A stretch of DNA of 64,000 nucleotides from Vesta saturnalis (lineage: Eukaryota; Arthropoda; Insecta; Coleoptera; Lampyridae), in contig JARFJB010000762.1 of NCBI GenBank assembly GCA_036346205.1, positions 4,884,501 to 4,948,500 of the forward strand, read 5' to 3'. This document shows positions 1-10,970 of this stretch, piece after piece. The first letter of the stretch is position 1. Each line of letters begins with the position of its first letter. Both the position numbers and the translations under genes were made by a program. Under the pieces are notes generated by a model, which worked only from the letters and a program-made list of their open reading frames with translations, was not told the DNA's origin and did not search any database.

Positions 1-1529
1 CGATAAATTAATCACAGAGCACTTCATTGGCGTGGGTGGTTTTGAAGCGTAGATAACTATTGGATATATTTAGATTAGTGAGAAAAGATCGCTCCAGTAC
101 ACGTAAGTAATATAGTAAACAAGATTTGAGCGCCACAAGCTTTTAAAAATAGTAAAATTATGGTTTAATACGGGAAGCCACGTAAATATTGAACCGGGGA
201 GAAAATAGAGAAATAGTAAACAAACAACAGTTCCCCTAGTAACCTTATTTTATTTGAATTCCCAATAAATGGGTTAAACACGTTCCATCTAAATATACAA
301 ATCTATTAATCACACGTAGTTATCACAGGCAAATAATAATAATCTTTTATAATAAATTTTTCCCCAGCCGATTACTTTAATATAGTATACCTATATATCC
401 ATATATTATGTACGGATAAAATACGAAGGCAAATTAATAATATTTATTAAACATTTTTCGAAATAAATTCAAAAGTTACATATTTAGTCGACTCCTCGGG
501 TTCGTTGAAAGATCTTTCAAGCGTTAACCTGAAAATGAAAATTCACAGACAACCAAAATATTTCTACATCGATTTAAAATCCCGGTAACTTGACTTGCCT
601 TTGTTTTACAAAAGAAAAAAAAAAAATTACACAAACCCCCAGTAAGTAATCAATAGAACTATATTTATATATGTATGGAAACGATTGTTCAGTGTACGCT
701 TGACATTAGCAAACGTTTATGACTAGATAACCCAGAAAATTAAAAATATGTCGTGTATATACTGAACACAACCATATTAAAGACATGCTTACATGTAAAA
801 GAGAAATTTAAAAGGTATGATTTCTCGCTCGAAATTCTTTTCATTAAATTACGAACACAACCCGTGTAACAAAACCAGATTTAAGTTTCTGCGCAATAGT
901 AGCAGCAACTGTTAGTGATTCATGAAACAATAAAAATGGATGGCAATTCTAAGCCGTCCTGGGTGTCGTTCAAGAGATTATAGTAAAAAATAAGCCTAAA
1001 TTATTTTATTATAACCTATCCATAAAGCAATTAACGTTGCTATCGCTTTACAGTAATTACACAGTAGTGAGTTATACTCCAGTGCTGTACATATCATACT
1101 ATAACCATTATGCAAAGCCAAGGAAATTGTAAACGACGAATTTCTAATAAGGTAAATATTTCATTATGATTTTTGTGATATCATTTATTAAAGCACACTT
1201 TTATTTTGTAGGAGCTAGGTTGTCCACTGCAGAAGGCAGCGTACGAAGCATGACGTCGTACAAACTTTAGCATTTATAAAATGAATGTAGTTTATAATAG
1301 GATATTCTAACCTGGTTTGACGAAAAGGTAACCTCTATATCCAGTTATCAACAAGCTTTGTCCTAGTTAATGTAGGTTTAATCGAGTACAGGTTAAAATG
1401 ATGTACGTCGGTAACTGGTTGAAAACGTACAGACACTACCAGAATCGTAATAATTACCAGACAAACAAAAATCACAAACAACGTAAAGACGAAGAGACCG
1501 AAGGATCACAAGAGCTAAAATAGTATAAC
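1..1529. other. AT-rich DNA, no gene seen
   Basis: AT-rich sequence without a credible reading frame on either strand. The last ~100 bases could be untranslated or endonuclease-coding sequence of the LINE that becomes readable at 1530, but too decayed to call. Confidence 0.5.
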
Positions 1530-1873
1530 ATGAGTAAGTGCAAAGTGATACTCTACCAACTAAAAGTTGGGGTTGATGATAAGACGGAGGCGGGAGTATT
1601 CCATGTAAACTTATCTGACCACCGCCTTACCGCAGCAAAATTAATTATCAACGGTCAACAGCGTGTCAGCAAAGATAATTTTAGATTAGCAAGTAAAATT
1701 AACTTTCATAAACTTACTAATTTAATAAAAGGTATAAATTGGTATTTTGTATTATCTGATGGTGACATCAATAGCTCTACTAATAAATTTACAGAAAAGA
1801 TTTATAAAAGTATTCAGGAATGCACTATAATTAAAAAGTTTACTAATAAACAAATAAAATTTGTAAATAAGCC
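1530..1873 (+). pseudogene. Non-LTR retrotransposon (LINE) ORF2, endonuclease-end and linker fragment
   Basis: The open stretch reads like the end of an apurinic-type endonuclease domain and the linker before the reverse transcriptase of an insect LINE. It has a LSDHRL block near residues 28-33, corresponding to the SDH catalytic motif that closes the endonuclease, then a linker with NWYFVLSDGD near residues 70-79, then KPF at the break. The frame is cut by a second LINE inserted at about 1874 and resumes at about 2797 (PWITNDI). The ATG at 1530 is therefore only the first methionine of a truncated remnant, not a true start. The stop at 1889 lies inside the inserted element. Family recognition is by motif only; Jockey, CR1 or related clade is uncertain. 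Confidence 0.65.
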
Positions 1874-2796
1874 TTTTTTTTACTTATAGCACTCCCGAAC
1901 AGGCTAAGATTTACCTAACGTGCTAAAGCACTCTGGAACACTGGGAGGGTTTAGGGATATTGTCAGGCTGCCGAGAAATGTATATGAATGGCTATCTTAA
2001 ATTGACTTAAGTCAAAGTTTGGAGGAAAACAAGAACTGGGTAGTGCATTCCACAAGTTGGTGTGGGAAAATGTAGATTGCGCCCGTTTAGTGTGACACGA
2101 TGGAATTTTGAGTGCGTAATTATGATGTGAATGGGCAAACCGAGTGTTCCTAGCGAAGATGGCCAGCGAAGGTATTAAGGAGTGTATTTCGGAGGCACAC
2201 TTGCCATGGTAATAGCGATAGAAAAAGGAAAGAACCAAAACTATTCTTCTATGCCCAAGAGGCTGTAGGTCAGAAGTCAGAGACGGGCCATTTATAAGCC
2301 TTATAACTCTTTTTTGGATGCGGTTTACCATATCACGGGCATATTGGGGAGCACTGACCCAGAGGTGGGAATTGTACTCCAGATGAGGTCGAATTTGAGC
2401 CTTATACAGAAAAATGAATTGTTGCGATGTGAAGTACTGTCTAGATCTGTATGGAAAGTCCAGTTTACGGGCAGCTGTTTTGCTGGCTGACAAAAGGTGG
2501 TCAACCTATGAAAGGTTCGATGATACGGACACCCCTAACATAGAAATAGAGTTTGAAAACTTGAGTTCTGAGCCATTCATATTTAGAGCAGGAAATGATC
2601 GGTTTTTTGGCGGACGCAAGGAAACACTGGGTTTTGTCGGCGTTTAACGTCAGTAGATTATTCCTTTCTCATTCAAGGACATGTTCTAAGTCACTGTTGA
2701 TTGAGGCTGACATTTTGACCTTAACGTCCTGACTAAACTTATTGTTGTGGAAAAACTGGGAAAAACTACAATGTAGAGCGCTGTCGTCTGCAAAAT
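1874..2796 (-). mobile_element. Nested 5'-truncated CR1/Jockey-like LINE with poly(A) tail
   Basis: A minus-strand LINE 3' end sits inside the LINE that spans 1530-4170. It starts, 5'-truncated, at a FADD-type reverse-transcriptase catalytic box near 2770-2790. It continues with frameshifts to a ~176-codon open stretch (2493-1963) holding typical LINE C-terminal blocks: SASKTAARKL, YKAQIRPHLEY, RLINGPSLTSDLQPL, SLFYRYYHG-like and LWNALPSSCFP. It then has a ~90-base 3'UTR and ends in an 8-A tail, seen as a T run at 1874-1881. The same family recurs on the plus strand at 38795-40400. Truncation plus the A tail are the usual signature of target-primed reverse transcription. It is not functional. 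Confidence 0.75.
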
Positions 2797-4170
2797 ATTC
2801 CTTGGATAACCAATGATATAAATACTCTAATTAAAAAGCGTAACAGATTAAGCAGATTAATTCGTTCTCAACCTTTTAATTCTAGTCTTATTGCAGAATG
2901 AAATAATCTGCATAATTCTATAAACGACCTAATAAAATTATCAAAATCCCAATATTACTAACACAAATTAAACTCAGCGGGGACAAATACGAGGGAGAAA
3001 TGGACATTTTGAATAACCTGCTGGGAAAGAACAACCGAAATAGCAATAAAAATGAAATTAAATAAATACACTTTAACAATCATTTAATTACAGACGTCTT
3101 GCAAATAGCCAATATTATATACAAACATTTCATAGAGGTGCCAAAAAATCTGGATAAAATTGCACAAAACAAATAACAAACGAATCAGTTAATTGGAACC
3201 CCTGTTCTACTCCATCTATGTACCTGCAACCAGTAGACGAGGTTGAAATAAACTAAATAATTAAGTCTTGCCCAAATAAGAAGTCTACTGGAGTGGATAG
3301 AATAAATACTGAAATTTTGAAAGCTACGGTTGCTGAAGTATAAGTCCCCCTTACGTACTTAATTAATCTTAGCTATGAACAAGGCACCTTCCCAGAGACT
3401 CTAAAGCGCTCTGTTGTCATCCCCTTATATAAGACCGGTTACCCTAGGGACGTAAATAACTACAGACCAATATCGCTGGTATCGGTTGTTGCCAAGGTTT
3501 TTGAACGCGCTACTGTAAAAAGACTCATTAGCTATTTAAATTCTGTAAATTTGTTCTCAGATAAACAATTTGGATTCATTCAAGACTAGGAACACAGAAA
3601 GCAATTATGAATTTTCTAGCCTATATTTACGAAAATATTAATAATAAAATGAAAACAGCAGGCCTATTTATTGACTTAAAAAATGTTTCGATACCGTAGA
3701 TCATGATATTCTTTTACATAAGCTTGAGAGGGCGGGGGTGCGGAGCAGTGTCAACCAATGGTTCATCACGTACTTAAAAAATCGTTTGCAGTGTGTCAAG
3801 GTGGGCCAGCCCCTTAGTGACTGGGAGACCATACATTGTGGGCTCCCTCAGCGCTGTCATATCAGCCACGGCCTATTTGGTCTTTGCTAATGACTAAGGA
3901 AATATAAATTTTGATGGTAGTCTAATTGCCTCTGCCGATGACACAACAATAGCTTACTCTGCTCTATCGTGGGAGAAAACAGACCTGCTCAAAGTGATAT
4001 GAACAAATTATCTAATTGGTTGGATGATAATTTACTTAATATTAATGTTACAGAAACAAAGTTAATCTATTTCCATCCCAGAACAAGCCTTCTTTGTACT
4101 CTCCCACCACAAGTTAAATATCACAATCGTGACTGTAATAATAAAAATGTAAATTTAACTTGTAACTTGT
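2797..4170 (+). pseudogene. LINE reverse-transcriptase domain, continuation of the host element
   Basis: Decayed reverse transcriptase of the element whose upstream part is at 1530-1873. With frameshifts and stops one can follow PWITNDINTLIKKRNRL (linker), KSTGVDRIN, LKRSVVIPLYKTG, NNYRPISL, DKQFGF, a LFIDLKK.FDTVDHDIL block (catalytic motif A region, about 3660-3710) and a weak ADDT box (about 3935-3945), where the catalytic YxDD/FADD motif belongs. The sequence then gives NWLDDNLLNINVTETKLIYF, the usual segment after the catalytic box. The 3' end is at about 4170, where a TTAACTTG-like unit repeats. Several in-frame stops make it a pseudogene. Role in life: copying of its own mRNA during target-primed integration. 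Confidence 0.75.
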
Positions 4171-4974
4171 AACTCAATGTTACCAATAAGTATTAAATAT
4201 TTTTTGAAAATAAAATTCCTGCGTGGTAAAATATATTTATTTACGGTACCGCCCTCTAGTGGTAAGCAACCAAACTAAACAGTTAACATTAAATAGTAAG
4301 TGTAGAAACCGGCAGAAATGATGTCCCATAGGTGGCAGTACCATGTCAATTTGAACATTAAAATATAATTTTTTTTAACACTGTAAATTCAGAGAATTTG
4401 TTGATCAAGTTATGTCGAATATAAAATCGATTTTTGCACGTTACAAGTTTTTTTATATCAGAGCCCCACTGTTAACACACGCCCACAATATACCAACAAG
4501 CAACGCTTTAGCCATAATTAATTATCATTAACAAGAAAATTCTAAAATGCTTGTCATTATTTAATGGAGCATACACTTACTTAGTAAGGAAAACAGCAGT
4601 CAGTTGGGTGTTAACGTAAATAACTAAGAGGGTGGACGTATCAGAAATAATGCAAGATATTTGGTAATAACTATGAAATAATTATAAAGGAGCTTTGACG
4701 TGGATTTTAATTTTAGAATAAGAAAATGAATGGGTAACGAATTTTGGATCATTACATGGTTTTTTTTTTGTGATTTATCTTAATTTCTGGGTGATACTGT
4801 CATTTGATGAATAACGTTGTAATTATCTAGTGTATTACTTGAATGTACAAATTTTGCTAAAGTCACGGGTTTTTAAAAAGTGCCCATAGAATCGGAACTA
4901 GAAAAAATAATGGTTGCAAGAAAAATGGGTACAAGCACATACAAAGAAGAATACAAAAGAATATCTGGTGTAGC
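4171..4974. other. AT-rich DNA, no gene seen
   Basis: No coding signal. A short imperfect inverted pair lies at about 4241-4258 and 4326-4343 (ggtaccgccctctagtgg against a reverse-complement-like cataggtggcagtacc). It could be a relic of a small inverted-repeat element. Confidence 0.35.
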
Positions 4975-5345
4975 ACAACTCACGACGTTCCAACCTACAA
5001 AGCGGAAATTAAAAGAAATGAAATAATTTTGATAAGAATAACTTTTTAAAGATAATTATGCAACCTCTTTTTTAAAACGTTAATAACTAAAATAGGCCGC
5101 ATTAATCTATGCCAAATGGACGTTTAAAACCTCATGCCAGATCCTATACAATACCGATAATATAGTTTAAGCAGTTTCAATCTTTTTTAAATAATTTTTA
5201 GACATACTTTGATTGATACTAAGAAACTTTATAAATTAAAGGTATGTAAAATTAAATTTTCTTTAAAACATATTTCTACGTATTTTCTTCTAAATTAATC
5301 ATTATTTAGATATTGAAACAATTTGAACCAACACTTAAATTCTAC
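4975..5345 (+). repeat. Dispersed repeat family A, copy 1
   Basis: Begins gacgttccaacctacaaa and runs through attaaaagaaatgaaataa, aaatggacgtttaaaac, tatgtaaaattaaat and taatcattatt to acttaaattctac, then passes directly into the CACACG microsatellite. The same order of blocks recurs at 34141-34792 (+) and, split by a MITE, at 57200-55663 (-). Partial copies are at 33590-34140. This copy lacks the segment between the ttaaattctac block and the microsatellite. It is probably a non-autonomous transposable element; class unknown. Confidence 0.7.
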
Positions 5346-5605
5346 GGACACTCGCATGCACGCACACACTCATTTACTCACGCACGCTCGCGCGCACGCA
5401 CATACGAATGCCTGCAAGCACGCACGCACGCACGCCCACTCGCAACACATGCACACACGGACACACGCACACATGCACACACGCACACCCGCACAAACGC
5501 ACACACGCGCACCTGTACATACGCACACACGAAGACACGCACACCTGCACACCGCAGACCTGCACACAGCATGCCCGCACATCCGCAAATGCACACCACA
5601 CACTT
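5346..5605. repeat. CACACG-type microsatellite
   Basis: Alternating purine-pyrimidine array of acgcac, cacacg and related hexamers. It is open in several frames on both strands because the repeat lacks stop codons, so the His/Thr-rich and Cys/Val-rich translations are not genes. It is joined to family A copy 1 on its left. Confidence 0.9.
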
Positions 5606-6044
5606 TCCACAAGGCAATTCCTTTGATGTATCTAAAATTAAAATGTCTCTACATAGTAGAGCAATGGAGCATTTAATTATGAAAACAGAGCTATGTTACA
5701 AATGTACAAGACAAGTTTTTCATTTACATCAAGTAGTTTAAATTATATAGCCCAACTAACTAATTGGAGCAAGTAAAATTAAAATGAGCTGTCGAAAACG
5801 TAATGTTCGCAGTACAGAAGCTACTACTGAAGTGAGTCGCGATGTTAAGAAACTGATGCGTTCGAAGACTTGCTAAATTATCTAAAGGTTATTACAGAGT
5901 AAATTTAGTAATTGTTGACCAGCATGTACGATTTAATATTTTCTTGTTGTATAAAATAATACCTCCATTATTCATGAAACTATCATCGAAAATACCATAT
6001 ATACGTGAGATGAAGAAAACAATTCATTAATTGGTGGGTTTTGT
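5606..6044. other. Spacer, no gene seen
   Basis: AT-rich DNA between the microsatellite and the Penelope-like fragment. No frame with recognisable content. Confidence 0.4.
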
Positions 6045-6660
6045 TATACAATTTTAATTAAAAGAACTGGTTTTCTGATTTGTAAGCAGAGTGTTGATTT
6101 TCTTCTCTGTGTTGAATATTGTTTTTATGTTATGTTTGTTATTTTATCTGTCGTACCTCTCACATCGGTAAAAAAGCAGCCGCTATGTACTCTTTGGTTT
6201 CGTCTTTGTCGGTTGATTTTTTGGGTTTGTATGCTTTCTGAATGTTGTATTCCGAAAAACCGTTTTGTATCAAAGCTTGGTGAAGTTTTTTCTTTTCTCC
6301 CTGTAGTTTGTCGTCATCTGCTAGTTTCTGGGATATGGTTACCAGTGTTTTTACGACTGACTGCAGTTGTGCAGGATGATGGTGAGAACTGCCGTTTAGG
6401 TAACGATTTGTATGTGTCTTCTTTCGATACACTGTGTGTCCCATACTTCCATCTATTTTTCTAGTCACAAGTACATCTAGAAAAGGTAAGATTTCGTTTT
6501 CCTCTAACTCCATCGTGAATTTTATTTTGTTGTGTCCGTTGTTTAGATGTTTTAAAAATCCTTCTAGCTTCTGTCCTCCATGTCTCCAGATAACGAATGT
6601 GTCATCGACGTATCGAAGCCATAAGCGTGGTTTGTGTGTGTAGCCGTTTCGATGAGGTTG
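6045..6660 (-). pseudogene. Penelope-like element (PLE) reverse transcriptase, 3' part
   Basis: Minus-strand fragment of a Penelope-like retroelement polymerase. Reading from 6660 downward, LRYVDDTFVIW holds the catalytic YVDD box (about 6617-6590). Next comes ELEENEILPFLDVLV, then the PLE-diagnostic IYRK-type block (VYRKKTHTNRYLN) followed by SSHHHPAQLQSVVKTL, the conserved N-x-HHP region. Then come a lysine-rich thumb/connector and, after a frameshift near 6160, VRGTTDKI and a decayed tail to about 6045. The GIY-YIG endonuclease that normally follows is missing. The fragment is truncated at both ends. It lies tail-to-head with the hAT-like pseudogene on its right, on the same strand; I see no functional link. 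Confidence 0.85.
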
Positions 6661-6770
6661 ATTTCTATTTCATCATATTAATTAACAATATAATAGAAAT
6701 TCTATTTAAAATTTATTAAATTATATATTATAGAAAGAAAGAAACCTTGTCAGGTGGGGTCATATATTCA
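6661..6770. other. Junction between PLE fragment and hAT-like gene
   Basis: Short AT-rich junction. The 3' end of the hAT-like reading frame (a stop in the frame after KEVNI) falls at about 6770. Confidence 0.4.
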
Positions 6771-9700
6771 CTTCCTTGTTACAATAATAAAGTTGGTGCA
6801 AATTCTCCAGCTGTTCAGCGAAAGCTTTAAAGTCCCGATTTGAATTATGCGTACATTCTTCTACCATTTTTTTTATAATTTTTTACTTCGCCTCGTTTTA
6901 ATTGAGATGCATGCACCTGAATTTGACTTTTAAAAGTTTTAATCAAAGACGTAATGTCAATAACGGTTCTGTCTTTCCCTTGAAGATTCAGGTTCAACTC
7001 AATGACTTCTTCTGTTATGTCACAAAGGAAGGCCAGCTTCATAAGCCATTTTTCATTTTCAAGCTCAGGTACATTTTCTCCTTTCGATTGTATAACCGTC
7101 TTGATTTCTGGCAGTAATTGGTGAAATCTTTTCAAAATGGCACTACGGCTAAATCACCTAACATTTGTATGCAGCAAAAGATCTGAGTGTTCGATTTCAG
7201 TCTCTTCAAGAAGAGCTCGAAATTGATGCCTTTGCAAACTTCTGGCACGAATAGAATTAACTAGTTTAAAAGCAATTATCATAATAATATCTGATTCGCG
7301 AATTTTAGAGCACAAAACTTGCTGTTGTATGATGCAGTGATAGTTGGTGAAACTTGGAATGTTGTCATCATTTTTGCACAATGAAATAAAACCAACTCTT
7401 TGTCCCAGCATAGCGGGTGCTCCATCTGTCGTGTTAGCAACTAGTTTGTGAATCGGAAATCAGTTTTTTCTACAAAACTCTTAAAAGATCTGTAGATATC
7501 TTCACCTCTGGATTGCCCTTTCAATGGAATCATCGTCAATAACTCTTCTTTTGTCGTCATGACTTCAAAATCTAGACGCACGAAAACGCATAATTTAACA
7601 ATGTCGGTTACATCGGTGGATTCATCAAACTGTAGTGACAAGAAACAACACTTCTGCAAGTCTCCGTTAAGTAATTGTTCCAAATTTTCACTTAAGGCTT
7701 CATTGCGTCGTATTACTGTGTTTCGTGACAGCGAAATTTCATTTATTGTTGAAATAATTCCTTTTTTATGTTTAAAGTCATTGAAAAGTGCTTGCCCCTT
7801 CAATGGAATCATCGTCAATAACTCTTCTTTTGTCGTCATGACTTCAAAAACTAGACGCACGAAAACGCACAATTCAACAATGTCGGTTATATTGGTGGAT
7901 TAATCAAACTGTAGTGACAAGAAACAACACTTCTGCAAGTCTCCGTTAAGTAATTGTTCCAAATTTTCACTTAAGGCTTCGTTGCGTCGTATTACTGTGT
8001 TTCGTGACAGCGAAATTTCATTTATTGTTGAAATAATTCCTTTTTTATGTTTAAAGTCATTGAAAAGTGCTTGCCCCTTCAATGGAATCATCGTCAATAA
8101 CTCTTCTTTTGTCGTCATGACTTCAAAAACTAGACGCACGAAAACGCACAATTCAACAATGTCGATTACATCGGTGGATTCATCAAACTGTAGTGACAAG
8201 AAACAACACTTCTGCAAGTCTCCGTTAAGTAATTGTTCCAAATTTTCACTTAAGGCTTCGTTGCGTCGTATTACTGTGTTTCGTGACAGCGAAATTTCAT
8301 TTATTGTTGAAATAATTCTTTTTATGTTTAAAGTCATTGAAAAGTGCTTGCCCCTTCAATGGAATCATCGTCAATAACTCTTCTTTTGTCGTCATGACTT
8401 CAAAAACTAGACGCACGAAAACGCACAATTCAACAATGTCGATTACATCGGTGGATTCATCAAACTGTAGTGACAAGAAACAACACTTCTGCAAGTCTCC
8501 GTTAAGTAATTGTTCCAAATTTTCACTTAAGGCTTCGTTGCGTCGTATTACTGTGTTTCGTGACAGCGAAATTTCATTTATTGTTGAAATAATTTCTTTT
8601 TCATGTTTAAAGTCATTGAAAAGTGCTTGCCCCTTCAATGGAATCATCGTCAATAACTCTTCTTTAGTCGTCGTGACTTCAAAAACTAGACGCACGAAAA
8701 CGCACAATTCAACAATGTTGGTTACATCGGTGGATTCATCAAACTGTAGTGACAAGAAACAACACTTCTGCAAGTCTCCGTTAAGTAATTGTTCCAAATT
8801 TTCACTTAAGGCTTCGTTGCGTCGTATTACTGTGTTTCGTGACAGCGAAATTTCATTTATTGTTGAAATAATTTCTTTTTTATGTTTAAAGTCATTGAAA
8901 AGTGCTTGCCCCTTCAATGGAATCATCGTCAATAACTCTTCTTTAGTCGTCGTGACTTCAAAAACTAGACGCACGAAAACGCACAATTCAACAATGTTGG
9001 TTACATCGGTGGATTCATCAAACTGTAGTGACAAGAAACAACACTTCTGCAAGTCTCCGTTAAGTAATTGTTCCAAATTTTCACTTAAGGCTTCGTTGCG
9101 TCGTATTACTGTGTTTCGTGACAGCGAAATTTCATTTATTGTTGAAATAATTTCTTTTTTATGTTTAAAGTCATTGAAAAGTGCTTGCCCCTTCAATGGA
9201 ATCATCGTCAATAACTCTTCTTTTGTCGTCATGACTTCAAAAACTAGACGCACGAAAACGCACAATTCAACAATGTCGGTTACATCGGTGGATTCATCGA
9301 ACTGTAGTGACAAGAAACAACACTTCTGCAAGTCTCCGTTAAGTAATTGTTCCAAATTTTCACTTACGGCTTCATTGCGTCGTATTACTGTTTCGTGACA
9401 GTGAAATTTCATTTATTGTTGAAATAATTTCTGTTTTATGTTTAAAGCCATTGAAAAGTGCTTGCCCCTTCAATGGAATCATCGTCAATAACTCTTCTTT
9501 TGTCGTCGTGACTTCAAAAACTAGACGCACGAAAACGCACAATTCAACAATGTCGATTACATCGGTGGATTCATCAAACTGTAGTGACAAGAAACAACAC
9601 TTCTGCAAGTCTCCGTTAAGTAATTGTTCCAAATTTTCACTTAAGGCTTCGTTTCGTCGTATTACTGTTTCGTGACAGCGAAATTTCATTTATTGTTGAA

Positions 9701-10970
9701 ATAATTTCTGTTTTATGTTTAAAGTCATTGAAAAGTGCTTGCCCCTTCAATGGATTCATCGTCAATAACTCTTCTTTTGTCGTCATGACTTCAAAAACTA
9801 GACGTACGAAAACGCACAATTCAACAATGTCGGTTACATCGGTGGATTCATCAAACTGTAGTGACAAGAAACAACACTTCTGCAAGTCTCCGTTAAGTAA
9901 TTGTTCCAAATTTTCACTTAAGGCTTCGTTGCGTCGTGTTACTGTGTTTCGTGACAGTGAAATTTCATTTATTGTTGAAATAATTTATTTTTTATGTTTA
10001 AAGTCAATGGAAAGTGCTTGCCCCTTCAATGGAATCATCGTCAATAACTCTTCTTTTGTCGTCATGACTTCAAAAACTAGACGTACGAAAACTCACAATT
10101 CAACAATGTCGGTTACATCGGTGGATTCATCAAACTGTAGTGACAAGAAACAACACTTCTGCAAGTCTCCGTTAAGTAATTGTTCCAAATTTTCACTTAA
10201 GGCTTCGTTGCGTTGTATTCATGTGTTTCGTGACAGCGAAATTTCATTTATTGTTGAAATAATTTATTTTTTATGTTTAAAGTCAATGAAAAGTGCTTGC
10301 CCCTTCAATGGAATCATCGTCAATAACTCTTCTTTTGTCGTCATGACTTCAAAAACTAGACGTACGAAAACGCACAATTCAACAATGTCGGTTACATCGG
10401 TGGATTCATCGAACTGTAGTGACAAGAAGCAACACTTCTGCAAGTCTCCGTTAGTAATTGTTCCAAATTTTCACTTAAGGTTTCACTGCGTCGTATAACT
10501 GTGTTTCGTGGCAGTGAAATTTCATTTATTGTTGAAATAATTTCTTTTTTATGTTTAAAGTCATTGAAAAGTGCTTCTCCAGCTCTCTGCATGGCTTCCT
10601 TGATCATTTCTCCATCTTCGAAAGGTTTATTTCGTTTTATCAATATTTCTGTAACAGCAAATGACACCAGTGTTGCAACTTTTGATTTCGAGTCTGGTTT
10701 CGTAAAAAAAGATTGTTGTGCACTTAAGCAGCTTTTTAATTCACTTTTATCTTTCGGTTTCACTGCCAAATGGAAAATTGGTTGCGTATTTGGAATGTGT
10801 AGTTTTAAAATGCCTTTCAACATTTGCTCTTTTCGGTAATGCTACAGTTGCGTTGCAAATTAGGCACACACATTTGTCCTTGACCATAACGAAAAAAAAA
10901 TCCTCTTCCCACTCACTGTGATATGGTAAGCCTTACTTTTTTTTACACTCGAACTAGATGGCCCATTCAT
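6771..10970 (-). pseudogene. hAT-type transposase-derived gene, GTF2IRD2/ZBED-like, with amplified internal domain
   Basis: Minus-strand gene of the BED-finger hAT group often annotated in insects as GTF2IRD2-like or ZBED-like. The likely start is the ATG at 10970. A BED-type zinc finger follows (about 10930-10790): WEEDFFF, then CLICN (C-x2-C) and HFKTTHSKY. Next are FTKPDSKSKVAT and IKRNKPFEDGEMIKEAMQRAGE, then the module ALFNDFKH to LLTMIPLKGQ with the hAT block FDESTDV (first catalytic Asp). That module occurs 11 times in tandem. After the array the frame continues SRGEDIYRSFKSFVEK, then TTDGAPAMLGQRVGF (second catalytic Asp region) and a helical C-terminal part ending near 6770. Defects: frameshifts near 10925 and 10765, a 1-base loss near 10452, 2-base losses near 8317, 9391 and 9667, and a Glu-to-stop change near 7902. 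It is not translatable as it stands. Confidence 0.85.
7512..10573 (-). repeat. 11-copy tandem array of a 279-bp (93-codon) transposase segment
   Basis: Eleven units start (plus coordinates) at 7512, 7791, 8070, 8347, 8626, 8905, 9184, 9461, 9738, 10017 and 10296; the last ends at about 10573. Lengths are 279 bp except for three of 277 and one of 278 bp. Each unit encodes ALFNDFKHKK, EISLSRNTVIRRNE, LEQLLNGDLQKCCFLSLQ, FDESTDV, CVFVRLVFEV and LLTMIPLKGQ. The outer flanks are single-copy hAT sequence: GQSRGEDIY beyond 7512 and QRAGEALF beyond 10573. The array is therefore an internal amplification of one element, not a set of insertions. Units differ by only a few bases. Confidence 0.95.

Noticed and set aside
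5313..5741. His/Thr-rich (+) and Cys/Val-rich (-) open frames
   Set aside because: Products of the stop-free CACACG microsatellite, open on both strands and in several frames.
6132..6464. 110-codon plus-strand frame
   Set aside because: Antisense to the Penelope-like RT, whose YVDD and N-x-HHP motifs are on the minus strand.
8337..9398. 353-codon plus-strand open frame over the tandem array
   Set aside because: Antisense shadow of the minus-strand transposase. The plus translation has no known motifs; the minus strand matches hAT throughout.
7512..10573. CRISPR-like regular repeats
   Set aside because: Units are 279 bp, contiguous without spacers and protein-coding; the host is a eukaryote.
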